Source: Polaromonas sp. (GTDB lineage: Bacteria > Pseudomonadota > Gammaproteobacteria > Burkholderiales > Burkholderiaceae_C). Taken from it: a stretch of DNA of 64,000 bases. The notes under the pieces are model-generated. The model was not told the DNA's origin, did not search any database, and worked only from the letters and a program-made list of their open reading frames with translations. This document shows positions 17,521 to 25,487 of the stretch, in pieces (the stretch's first letter is position 1; every line of letters begins with the position of its first letter). A program made the position numbers and the translations under genes. The stretch is from the NCBI RefSeq assembly GCF_029945685.1, contig NZ_JAQSDA010000028.1:362635-426634 (forward strand). The letters are read 5' to 3'.

Positions 17521-19004
17521 ATCCTGTCCTGCGAATCGCCTGCACGCTGGCGCCCCTGCTGCTGGGTGCCTGCGCACTGCAAAGCCCCCCGGCAGCCGTT
17601 TCTGCCAACAGCCCTGCGCAATGGTTTGCCCCCCTGCCTGCGCAAGCCGGCAGCGCCGGCCTGCCGCACAACGGCGCCCTGACCGACCTGAGCCAGTGGT
17701 GGCAGCAGCAGGGTGACCCCCTGCTGGTCGAACTGATCGCCGCCGCCCAGGCGGTGAGCCCGACCGTGGCCACGGCGCGATCCCGCATCGAACAGGCCCG
17801 CGCCGCACGGGTGACCGCCGGCGCGGCCCTGCTGCCCTCGCTTGATGCGTCGGCAAGTGCCAGCCGGGGCCGCTCGCAGCAGCCCACCGGGCCCGGCCCG
17901 GCGCCGGTCACCACCACCACGCAGACCGGCCTGCAGGCGAGCTGGGAAATCGACGTGTTCGGGGGCCGGCTGGCCGGCCGCGACGCGGCCGGGGAGCGCC
18001 TGGCCGGCGCGCAGGCGCAATGGCACGATGCCCGGGTTTCCGTCGCAGCCGAGGTCGCCAACCAGTACTACAGCCTGCGCACCTGCCGCCGGCTGGTCGC
18101 CGTCACACAATCGGACGCCGCCTCGCGCGGCGAGACGGCGCGCCTGTCTGGGCTGAGCACGGGCGCCGGATTCACCGCGCCGGCCACCGACGCACTGGCC
18201 CGTGCCAGTGCGGCCGAAGCCAGCGGCCGGGCCACGCAGCAGCGCGCCCAATGCGAGCTCGACCTGAAGGCCCTGGTGGCGCTGACCGGCCTGGCTGAGC
18301 CCGATATAAGACAAAAAGTGGTTGCAGCCCCCGATCTACCAGCGCAACCAGCTATGTTTTTGATAGCTGATGTGCCCGCCAGTGCCCTCGCGCAGCGCCC
18401 CGATGTGTTCAGCGCCGAGCGCGATGTCGCGGCGGCCAGCGCCGACGTGGGCAGCGCCCAGGCCGAGCGTTACCCGCGCCTGAGCCTGAGCGGCTCGGTC
18501 GGTAGCGCGCGTTTTCGCGCCGGCGGCGTGACCACCACCCTCGACACCTGGTCGATCGGGCCGCTGACCCTGAGCCTGCCATTGTTCGATGGCGGCCGCC
18601 GCGCTGCCGATGTGCAGGCCGCCGAGGCGCGCTACGAAGAAGCCGCGGCGCTGTACCGCGCCAGGGTGCGGCAGGCCGTGCGCGAGGTCGAGGAAGCCCT
18701 GGTCACGCTGCAGAGCACCGCCGCGCGCGAGGGCGACGCGCAAACGGCAAGGGCCGGCTACCGCGCCTCATTCACCGGCACCGAGGCACGCTATCGCAAC
18801 GGCCTGGCCAGTCTGGTGGAGCTGGAAGACGCCCGGCGCGTCCAGCTTTCGGCGGAAACCGCGCTGGTCACGCTTCAACGCGAGCGCCTCGCAGCCTGGG
18901 TGGCGCTGTACCGTGCCATGGGCGGCGGCTGGACACCCGCGCTCGACGGCCCCGCAAGGGCCAGCGCGCTCACCCCAACACCCACCGCGGCCGCTGCGCG
19001 CTAG
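17517..19004 (+). CDS. Outer-membrane efflux lipoprotein, NodT/OprM family
   Basis: Trimeric channel subunit that gives an RND tripartite pump its exit through the outer membrane. The 495-residue product has a lipobox (LLLGACALQ, cysteine near residue 19), the opening pair of OEP helices (ALTDLSQWWQQQGDPLL; VATARSRIEQARA) and the internal duplication typical of TolC proteins (RPDVFSAERDVAAASADVGS; YPRLSLSGSVG; SLPLFDGGRR). The ATG overlaps the regulator stop (ATGA). Oddity: a dispersed repeat (18308-18369) lies inside the gene between the two OEP repeats and encodes about 20 residues (VVAAPDLPAQPAMFLIADVP). The frame is kept. Confidence 0.92.
   Translation: MNPVLRIACTLAPLLLGACALQSPPAAVSANSPAQWFAPLPAQAGSAGLPHNGALTDLSQWWQQQGDPLLVELIAAAQAVSPTVATARSRIEQARAARVTAGAALLPSLDASASASRGRSQQPTGPGPAPVTTTTQTGLQASWEIDVFGGRLAGRDAAGERLAGAQAQWHDARVSVAAEVANQYYSLRTCRRLVAVTQSDAASRGETARLSGLSTGAGFTAPATDALARASAAEASGRATQQRAQCELDLKALVALTGLAEPDIRQKVVAAPDLPAQPAMFLIADVPASALAQRPDVFSAERDVAAASADVGSAQAERYPRLSLSGSVGSARFRAGGVTTTLDTWSIGPLTLSLPLFDGGRRAADVQAAEARYEEAAALYRARVRQAVREVEEALVTLQSTAAREGDAQTARAGYRASFTGTEARYRNGLASLVELEDARRVQLSAETALVTLQRERLAAWVALYRAMGGGWTPALDGPARASALTPTPTAAAAR
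18308..18369 (-). repeat. Dispersed short repeat family A, copy 2 (inside an efflux gene)
   Basis: On the minus strand it reads GCTATCAAAAACATAGCTGG, then TTGCGCTGGTAGATCGGGGG, then CTGCAACCACTTTTTGTC. This is one of the best-preserved copies in the window, yet it is entirely within the outer-membrane factor coding sequence and keeps its frame. Confidence 0.75.
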
Positions 19005-19066
19005 GCCGCAGCCCCGCACCTCGCCCTTTTCCTGTGCTGTTTTCCCCGTTTGAATGATCCATCACC

Positions 19067-20254
19067 ATGAACCATCCCAGACTCAAGCCGGCCCTGCTGA
19101 TCACCGCCGCCGTGGCCGCCCTGGCCGTCGCCGCCTACTTCCTGTGGCCCTCCAGTGAGCCGGCCGCATCGGCCGCCAACGCCAAAAACACGGGCAAAAG
19201 CAGCGTCAAACCGGCGCTCACCGTGTCGGTGGCGCAGCCCACCCCCACCAGTCTGCCGATCACGCTCAATGCCAACGGCAACATCGTCGCCTGGCAGGAG
19301 GCGGTGATTGGCTCGGAGTCCAGCGGCCTGCGCCTGACGCAGGTGCTGGTCAATGTCGGCGACACCGTCAAGGCCGGGCAGCTGCTGGCCCGGTTTTCCG
19401 GCGACAGCGTGCAGGCCGATGTGGCGCAAGCCCGCGCCAGCCTGGTCGAGGCGCAAGCCACGGCCCTCGATGCCGCCAGCAACGCCGCGCGCGCGCGCAC
19501 GCTGCAAGACTCCGGCGCGCTGAGCACGCAGCAGATCAACCAGTACACCACCGCCGAGCAGACCGCCAAAGCACGTGTGGCCGCCGCCCAGGCAGTGCTC
19601 GACGCCCAGCAGCTGCGCGGCAACAACACCCGGGTGGTCGCGCCCGACAGCGGCGTGATTTCTGCCCGCAGCGCCACCGTGGGCGCGGTGGTCGGCAGCG
19701 GCACCGAGCTGTTTCGCCTGATACGCGGCGGCCGGCTGGAGTGGCGCGCCGAGGTCACCAGCAACGAAATCACCCGCATCAAGCCAGGCGCCACCGCGCT
19801 GGTGACTGCCGCCAGCGGCGAAAAAGTCAGGGGCACGGTTCGCATGGTGGCACCCACGGTGGACCCGCTGACACGCTATGCGCTGGTCTATGTCGACCTG
19901 CCGCGCAACCCCGGGGTCAAGGCCGGGATGTACGCCCAGGGCGAATTTGCGCTGGGCTCTGTCAATGCGCTGACGCTGCCGCAGCAGGCGCTGGTGCTGC
20001 GTGACGGCTTCAGCTACGCGATGCGGATCGGGCCCGACAACAAGGTGGTGCAGGTGAAGCTGCAAACCGGCCGCCGCCTCGGCGATGCGGTGGAAATTGT
20101 GCAGGGCGCCAAACCCGGGGAGCGTTATGTCGCGGTGGGCGCGGCCTTTCTGGCCGATGGCGACACGGTCCAGCTCGCTGCGGCTCCCGCCGCCGCCGTG
20201 GAGCCAAACAAGGCCTCCGCCCAGACTGGTACTGCGCCAGCAGCTACCAAATAA
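19067..20254 (+). CDS. RND efflux periplasmic adaptor (membrane fusion protein)
   Basis: Bridges the inner-membrane pump and the outer-membrane channel. The 395-residue product has an N-terminal helix (ALLITAAVAALAVAAYFLW), the first half-lipoyl segment (AVIGSESSGLRLTQVLVNVG, DTVKAGQLLARF), a short alpha-hairpin (VQADVAQARASLVEAQATAL and RTLQDSGALSTQQIN), the second lipoyl half (NTRVVAPDSGVISARSATVG) and a beta-barrel/MP domain. It follows the outer-membrane factor by 62 bp. Its last codons and stop lie within a copy of dispersed repeat A, so the tail after about residue 378 (NKASAQTGTAPAATK) is repeat-derived. Confidence 0.92.
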   Translation: MNHPRLKPALLITAAVAALAVAAYFLWPSSEPAASAANAKNTGKSSVKPALTVSVAQPTPTSLPITLNANGNIVAWQEAVIGSESSGLRLTQVLVNVGDTVKAGQLLARFSGDSVQADVAQARASLVEAQATALDAASNAARARTLQDSGALSTQQINQYTTAEQTAKARVAAAQAVLDAQQLRGNNTRVVAPDSGVISARSATVGAVVGSGTELFRLIRGGRLEWRAEVTSNEITRIKPGATALVTAASGEKVRGTVRMVAPTVDPLTRYALVYVDLPRNPGVKAGMYAQGEFALGSVNALTLPQQALVLRDGFSYAMRIGPDNKVVQVKLQTGRRLGDAVEIVQGAKPGERYVAVGAAFLADGDTVQLAAAPAAAVEPNKASAQTGTAPAATK

Positions 20255-20260
20255 ATAGCA
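20203..20260 (-). repeat. Dispersed short repeat family A, copy 3 (3' end of the adaptor gene)
   Basis: The minus strand reads TGCTATTTATTTGGTAGCTG, then CTGGCGCAGTACCAGTCTGG, then GCGGAGGCCTTGTTTGG, close to the family consensus including the AGGCC-TTTG tail. It supplies the adaptor's C-terminal codons and TAA, and ends just before the Shine-Dalgarno of the RND gene. Confidence 0.7.
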
Positions 20261-20277
20261 GATTGCCGGAGAAAAGC

Positions 20278-23200
20278 ATGAACGTTTCCGCCTGGTGCAT
20301 ACGCAACCCGATTCCCGCCATCATGTTTTTTGTCATGCTGTGTTTTGCCGGCGTGCTGAGCTACCAGTCGATGAAAGTGCAGAATTTTCCTGACCTGGAT
20401 GTGCCCAACATCGTGGTCAGTGCCAGCCTGCCCGGTGCGTCGCCGGCGCAACTGGAAACCGACGTGGCGCGCAAGATTGAAAACGCCATCGCCTCGCTGC
20501 AGGGCCTGAAAAACATCTACACCAAGGTACAGGACGGTTCGACCACCATCACCGCCGAGTTCCGCCTGGAAAAGCCCACCCAGGAAGCGCTGGACGAGGT
20601 GCGCTCGGCGGTGCAGCAGGTACGCGCCGACCTGCCCGCCGATGTGCGCGACCCGATCGTCAGCAAGATCAACCTCGCGTCCTCGCCGGTGCTGGCCTAC
20701 ACGATACGCAGCAAGGTCCTGGACGATGAAGCCATGTCGTGGTTTGTGGATGACACCCTGACGCGCCGCCTGCTGGCGGTGCCGGGTGTGGGCGCCATCA
20801 CCCGCGTCGGCGGCGTCAGCCGCGAGGTAAGGATTGCGCTGGACCCGGCCAAGATGGCCGCGCTCGGGGTCAGCGCCGCCACGGTTTCGCGTCAGCTCAA
20901 CCAGGTGCAGCTGGACACCGCCGGTGGCCGCACCGACCTGGGTACCGGCGAGCAGCCGGTGCGCACCCTGGCCACCGTGCAGTCGGCTGCCGAGCTGGGC
21001 CTGATCGAGCTGGCGGTCGGCGACGGCCGCAAGGTGCGCCTGAACCAGGTGGCGGACGTGCAGGACACGGTGGCCGAGCAACGCTCGGCGGCCTTGCTCA
21101 ACGGGGTGCCGGTGGTCGGTTTTGAAGTGGCGCGCAGCAAGGGCGCCAGCGAGGTGGAGGCCGGGCGTGGCGTGCGCGCCGCGCTGCAGGAGCTCCAGCT
21201 GAGCCGCCCCGACATCGAGCTCACCGAGGCCTTTGACTTCGTGACCCCGGTGGAAGACGAATACGGCGCCTCGCTGACGCTGCTGATCGAGGGCGGCATT
21301 CTGGCGGTGCTGGTGGTGTGGCTGTTTCTGCGCGACTGGCGCGCCACCTTTGTCTCGGCGGTGGCTTTGCCGCTGTCGGTGATTCCGGCGTTTATCGGCA
21401 TGAACTACCTGGGCTTCTCGATCAATGTGGTGACGCTGCTGGCGCTGAGCCTGGTCATCGGCATTCTGGTGGACGATGCGATCGTCGAGGTTGAAAACAT
21501 CGTGCGTCACCTGCGCATGGGCAAGACGCCGTATCAGGCGGCAATGGAAGCCGCCGATGAAATCGGCCTGGCGGTGATTGCCACCACCTTCACGCTGATC
21601 GCGGTGTTTCTGCCCACCGCCTTCATGAGCGGCATTGCCGGCAAGTTCTTCAAACAGTTCGGCTGGACGGCGGCCCTGGCGGTGTTTGCCTCGCTGGTGG
21701 TGGCACGCATGCTGACGCCCATGATGGCCGCCTACATTCTCAAACCCATCGTCAATTATGTTGAGAAGGACGGCGCGGTGATGCGCTGGTACATGCGCAC
21801 CAGCCAATGGTGCATCCAGCACCGCTTTGTCACCGGGCTGGCGGCAGGCGCGTTTTTTGTCGGCTCGCTGCTGCTGATCCCGCTGCTGCCGACCGGCTTT
21901 ATTCCCCCGGACGACAACTCCCAGACCCAGGTCTATCTGGAGCTGCCGCCCGGCACCCGGCTGGCCGAGACCCGGGCGGCCGCCGAAATGGCGCGTGGGC
22001 TGATTGCCCGGCTGCCCGATGTGAAAAGTGTGTACACCACGATAGGCGGCGGCGCCGCCGGCACCGACCCATTTGCCCCCGGTGGCGCGGCGGAAACCCG
22101 CAAAGCCACGCTGACCATCCTGCTGACCGATCGGGGCGAACGGCCGCGCAAGCAGGGCATTGAAAACGACATCCGCAAGGCGCTGGAGCAGCTGCCCGGC
22201 GTGCGCAGCAAGGTCGGCCTGGGCGGCTCGGGCGAGAAATACATCCTGGCGCTGAATGGCGAAGACCCGGTGGCGCTGGCGGGCGCAGCCGCAGCGCTTG
22301 AAAAAGACCTGCGCACCATCCCCGGCCTGGGCTCGGTGGCCTCCAGCGCCTCGCTGGTGCGGCCCGAGGTGACGGTACGGCCCGACTTTGCACGCATGGC
22401 CGACCTGGGTGTCACCAGCGCCGCCATTGGCGAGACACTTCGGATTGCCACGGTGGGCGACTACAACGCCGCCCTGCCCAAGCTCAACCTGTCGCAGCGC
22501 CAGATCCCGATCGTCGTGCGCCTGGCCGACAACGCCAGGACCGACCTGGCCGCGCTGGAGCGGCTGATGGTGCCGAGCAACAAACCCGGCGGCCCGGTCA
22601 TGCTGGGCCAGGTGGCCAGCGTCACGATGGCCGGCGGCCCGGCCGTGATTGACCGCTTCAACCGCTCGCGCAACGTTCAGTTTGAAGTCGAGCTGTCGGG
22701 CCAGGCGCTGGGCGACGTGACGGCGGCGGTGCAGAAGCTGCCGGCCATCGTCAACCTGCCGGCCGGCGTGAAGCAGGTGGTCATTGGTGATGCCGAGGTG
22801 ATGGGCGAGCTGTTTGCCAGCTTTGGCCTGGCCATGCTGACCGGCGTGCTCTGCATCTACATCGTGCTGGTGCTGCTGTTCAAGAACTTCCTGCACCCGG
22901 TGACGATTCTGGCCGCCTTGCCCTTGTCGCTGGGCGGCGCGTTTGTCGGGTTGCTGATTGCGCAGAAGAGTTTTTCCATGCCGTCGCTGATCGGCCTGAT
23001 CATGCTGATGGGGGTGGCCACCAAAAACTCCATCCTGCTGGTCGAATACGCGATTGAAGCGCGGCGCGGCCGCGCAGCCACCGACAGCCAGCCCGCCCAG
23101 CCACCGATGTCGAGGCTGGAGGCCCTGCTCGACGCCTGCCACAAACGCGCCCGGCCGATTGTGATGACCACGATTGCGATGGGCGCCGGCATGCTGCCGA

Positions 23201-23424
23201 TTGCGGTGGGCTGGGGCTCTGCAGACAGCAGCTTTCGCTCACCGATGGCCGTCGCGGTGATTGGCGGTCTGATCACCTCGACCTTTTTGAGCCTGCTGGT
23301 GATACCGGCGGTGTTCACCTATGTGGATGATCTTGGGCAAGGCGTCAAGCGCCTGGTGGACCGCTTGCGTGGACGCCGGCCCGACAGCGTGCCCGGCGCC
23401 GGGCAAGCGCAGCCGGCGCCATAA
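20278..23424 (+). CDS. RND-family efflux transporter, HAE-1 type inner-membrane pump
   Basis: Proton-driven pump of 1048 residues with the AcrB-type layout: TM1 (PAIMFFVMLCFAGVLSYQSM), porter domain, TM2-TM6, the second duplicated half, and TM7-TM12. The proton-relay aspartate pair is present in TM4 (LSLVIGILVDDAIVEVENIV), and the second half has the matching MLMGVATKNSILLVEYAIEA. The ATG at 20278 is preferred over a TTG 15 bp upstream because GGAG stands 7 bp before it. It is the last gene of the tetR/outer-membrane-factor/adaptor/pump run. Substrate cannot be assigned; AcrB, MdtBC and Oqx-type pumps share this layout. Confidence 0.93.
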   Translation: MNVSAWCIRNPIPAIMFFVMLCFAGVLSYQSMKVQNFPDLDVPNIVVSASLPGASPAQLETDVARKIENAIASLQGLKNIYTKVQDGSTTITAEFRLEKPTQEALDEVRSAVQQVRADLPADVRDPIVSKINLASSPVLAYTIRSKVLDDEAMSWFVDDTLTRRLLAVPGVGAITRVGGVSREVRIALDPAKMAALGVSAATVSRQLNQVQLDTAGGRTDLGTGEQPVRTLATVQSAAELGLIELAVGDGRKVRLNQVADVQDTVAEQRSAALLNGVPVVGFEVARSKGASEVEAGRGVRAALQELQLSRPDIELTEAFDFVTPVEDEYGASLTLLIEGGILAVLVVWLFLRDWRATFVSAVALPLSVIPAFIGMNYLGFSINVVTLLALSLVIGILVDDAIVEVENIVRHLRMGKTPYQAAMEAADEIGLAVIATTFTLIAVFLPTAFMSGIAGKFFKQFGWTAALAVFASLVVARMLTPMMAAYILKPIVNYVEKDGAVMRWYMRTSQWCIQHRFVTGLAAGAFFVGSLLLIPLLPTGFIPPDDNSQTQVYLELPPGTRLAETRAAAEMARGLIARLPDVKSVYTTIGGGAAGTDPFAPGGAAETRKATLTILLTDRGERPRKQGIENDIRKALEQLPGVRSKVGLGGSGEKYILALNGEDPVALAGAAAALEKDLRTIPGLGSVASSASLVRPEVTVRPDFARMADLGVTSAAIGETLRIATVGDYNAALPKLNLSQRQIPIVVRLADNARTDLAALERLMVPSNKPGGPVMLGQVASVTMAGGPAVIDRFNRSRNVQFEVELSGQALGDVTAAVQKLPAIVNLPAGVKQVVIGDAEVMGELFASFGLAMLTGVLCIYIVLVLLFKNFLHPVTILAALPLSLGGAFVGLLIAQKSFSMPSLIGLIMLMGVATKNSILLVEYAIEARRGRAATDSQPAQPPMSRLEALLDACHKRARPIVMTTIAMGAGMLPIAVGWGSADSSFRSPMAVAVIGGLITSTFLSLLVIPAVFTYVDDLGQGVKRLVDRLRGRRPDSVPGAGQAQPAP

Positions 23425-23457
23425 GTCGCCGCAGACGGCAACAACACGGGCCTTGAG

Positions 23458-23519
23458 GATCATTCAGGTCCCGGGCCCTTGTATCTCCTGCGCAGGCAGC
23501 TCCTGATTTAATAGCATAC
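23458..23519 (-). repeat. Dispersed short repeat family A, copy 4 (intergenic)
   Basis: The minus strand reads TGCTATTAAATCAGGAGCTG, then CCTGCGCAGGAGATACAAGG, then GCCCGGGACCTGAATG. It lies between the convergent ends of the RND pump and the heptose adenylyltransferase. Confidence 0.7.
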
Positions 23520-23548
23520 ATCGCTGCCAAGGGCAGGGCCAGCCGGCC

Positions 23549-24055
23549 CTAGGCCGCGTGGCGAATTTTTTGTACCAGCGCCGTGGTCGAGTAGCCGTCG
23601 ACAAACGGAATCGCCAGCGCGCGGCCGCCATAGGCCTTGACCACGGCCGTCTCGGCGAGCTTGTCCATGTCATAGTCGCCGCCCTTGACCAGGATGTCGG
23701 GCCGCAGTTCGGTGATCAGCGCCAGCGGCGTGTCCTCGTCAAACCAGGTGACCAGGCTCACCGATTCGAGCGCCGCCATCAGCACCGCGCGGTCCTCTTC
23801 GTTGTTGAGCGGGCGGTCCGGGCCCTTGCCCAGGCGCCGGGCCGAGGCGTCGGTGTTGAGCGCCACCACCAGGCTGCCTCCCAGCGCCCGCGCATGGGCC
23901 AGGTAAGTGGCGTGGCCACGGTGCAGCACATCAAACACACCATTGGTGAACACCACAGGCCGCGGCAGTGCCGCCACGCGCCGGGCCGCTTCGCCGCGGG
24001 AAACGATTTTGTGGGTGAAGATGGGGGAAGGAGGTGGGGTGGATGCGCCTTGCAT
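23549..24055 (-). CDS. rfaE2: D-glycero-beta-D-manno-heptose 1-phosphate adenylyltransferase
   Basis: Makes ADP-D-glycero-manno-heptose for the LPS inner core. It corresponds to the C-terminal domain of E. coli HldE, here as a stand-alone protein of 168 residues, the arrangement usual in betaproteobacteria. The nucleotidyltransferase signature is VFTNGVFDVLHRGHATYL (about residues 35-52, HxGH), with the conserved RPDILVKGGDY and VDGYSTTALVQKI near the end. The ATG at 24055 is used; a GTG codon precedes it directly. It is the last of three minus-strand genes after the diiron protein and the broken RidA-family gene. Confidence 0.92.
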   Translation of the reverse strand: MQGASTPPPSPIFTHKIVSRGEAARRVAALPRPVVFTNGVFDVLHRGHATYLAHARALGGSLVVALNTDASARRLGKGPDRPLNNEEDRAVLMAALESVSLVTWFDEDTPLALITELRPDILVKGGDYDMDKLAETAVVKAYGGRALAIPFVDGYSTTALVQKIRHAA

Positions 24056-24064
24056 CACGCCACT

Positions 24065-24414
24065 TTAACGGAAGGCCAGCCCGACCATCTCGACCAGCAG
24101 GCCGCCATCGAGCTGCGCACCCACCACGGCACGCTGCGGCCAGGTGGCGCTGTCCTCACCGATCCATTCGCGCCAGGCAACATCGAGCTGTTTTTTGTGC
24201 TGCAGGTCGCTCAGGAAGACCTGCACGCTGAGCAAGCTGGCGCGGTCGCGCCGACGTGACGGAGGTGGGCATCGAGCATGACCAGCGTCTGCGCCAGTTG
24301 TCCGGAAAAATCCAGCCCGGCATCACTGGCATTGGCCACCGCAAACACCTGGGCGCCCCGGGCGACGACGCGGCTGCGGCCGCCCGACGCGCTGGGCCAC
24401 CGGATGTCGGACAT
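24065..24414 (-). pseudogene. RidA/YjgF-family protein, interrupted by a -1 frameshift
   Basis: The first part reads MSDIRWPSASGGRSRVVARG, continuing to LVMLDAHLRHVGA. The frame then runs into TGA, but the next frame continues ASLLSVQVFLSDLQHKKQLD and ends RAVVGAQLDGGLLVEMVGLA plus FR-stop. Together they form one RidA-like protein of about 115 residues, with the family patterns QTLVMLDAHL, LLSVQVFLSD and QRAVVGAQL. Adding one G near 24244-24252 (GGCGCG-ACCGCG read as GGCGCGGACCGCG) restores a continuous frame. RidA proteins hydrolyse reactive enamine/imine intermediates. The start overlaps the stop of the diiron gene by 1 bp. Either a real inactivating deletion or a sequencing error in GC-rich sequence explains it. 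Confidence 0.8.
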
Positions 24415-25283
24415 CAGGCGCCAGTGGCCACCGGTGCCGGGGCGACCGATGCCGCGATTTCCTTGCCCAGTTCCTTGCGGTAACGATTGAGCTCCTGCAC
24501 GGACTTGAAGCTCTGGTTCATCAGCAGGCTCATGTTGTGCAGGATGCGTTCGACCACCTTGCCTTCCCAGACGGCGTCGAAATCGATCTGCTTGTCGAGC
24601 CAGTGCTCCAGCCACTCCGGGTTGGGCAGGCGCGACTGGATGGTGTCCCGCGGAAACAGGGCCTTGTTCACGTGCAGGTTGGTCGGGTGCAGCGCCTGCG
24701 CCGTGCGCCTGGCACTGGCCATCAACACGCCGACCTTGGTGAAGGCGGCCTTGGCATCGTTGCCGAAGTTGTTGATGGCGCGTTTCATGTAGCGCAGGTA
24801 GGCCCCACCGTGGCGCGCCTCGTCCTGGCTGAGCTGGGTGTAGATCTGCTTGATCACCGGCTCGGTGTGCCACTCGCTGGCGCGCCGGTACCAGTGGTTG
24901 AGCCGGATCTCGCCGCAGAAATGCAGCATCAGAGTCTCGAGCGCGGGGGCGGGTTCGAATTCAAAACGCACCTCATGCAGCTCTTTTTCGGTAGGGGCCA
25001 GCTCGGGGCGAAAGCGCCGCAGGTATTCCATCAGCACCAGCGAGTGTTTCTGCTCTTCGAAAAACCAGATCGACATGAAAGCGGAAAAGTCGCTGTCATC
25101 CTTGTTGTCGCGCAGGAACATTTCGGTGGCCGGCAGTGCCGCCCACTCGGTGATGGCATTCATCTTGATGGTCTGCGCCTGCTCGTCGGTCAGCTTGGAC
25201 GCATCGAAACTGGCCCAGGGAATGTCCTTGTCCATGTCCCAGCGGACGGACTCGAGCTGTTTGAAAAGTTCGGGATAAAGCAT
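24414..25283 (-). CDS. Ferritin-superfamily diiron protein (acyl-ACP desaturase-like)
   Basis: Helical protein of 289 residues with two carboxylate-histidine metal motifs, EEQKH (about residue 79) and DEARH (about residue 154), plus glutamates one helix before each (ATEMFLRDN; HFCGEIRLNHW). This E...EExxH...E...DExxH layout is that of ferritin-like diiron enzymes such as soluble acyl-ACP desaturases. The ATG at 25283 has a good Shine-Dalgarno (AAGGAG, 7 bp before), better than the GTG two codons upstream. The RidA-family gene starts within its stop codon. The reaction is not established from sequence; desaturation or another O2-dependent oxidation is possible. Confidence 0.7.
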   Translation of the reverse strand: MLYPELFKQLESVRWDMDKDIPWASFDASKLTDEQAQTIKMNAITEWAALPATEMFLRDNKDDSDFSAFMSIWFFEEQKHSLVLMEYLRRFRPELAPTEKELHEVRFEFEPAPALETLMLHFCGEIRLNHWYRRASEWHTEPVIKQIYTQLSQDEARHGGAYLRYMKRAINNFGNDAKAAFTKVGVLMASARRTAQALHPTNLHVNKALFPRDTIQSRLPNPEWLEHWLDKQIDFDAVWEGKVVERILHNMSLLMNQSFKSVQELNRYRKELGKEIAASVAPAPVATGA

Positions 25284-25487
25284 AGACACTCCTTACGCGG
25301 CAAGCGCAGCACTAGATTCACTCCGATTTTAGGGGCTGAATGTGACAGGCTTTTTCAAGCAGGATTTCAGCCCTTCGTCAGGCGGGGTTCAGGGCGATGG
25401 CGCGTTTGGCACGCCTCTTCACCCCTTCTACACCCTTGCGCCGACCTTGGGTAGCGGCCAACGCCGCCAGAAGGCCACCGCGCCGGA
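25284..25487. other. Intergenic region with no recognised gene
   Basis: About 200 bp between the divergently placed diiron-gene start and the stop of the B12 regulator gene. It holds the Shine-Dalgarno and presumably the promoter of the diiron gene. A minus-strand 61-codon frame here has no family features and is not called. Confidence 0.4.

Noticed and set aside
20125..23142. Long minus-strand frame of about 1000 codons opposite the RND pump
   Set aside because: It is rich in H, Q, R and G without domain features, and mirrors the codon positions of the clear RND coding sequence; typical antisense shadow in GC-rich DNA.
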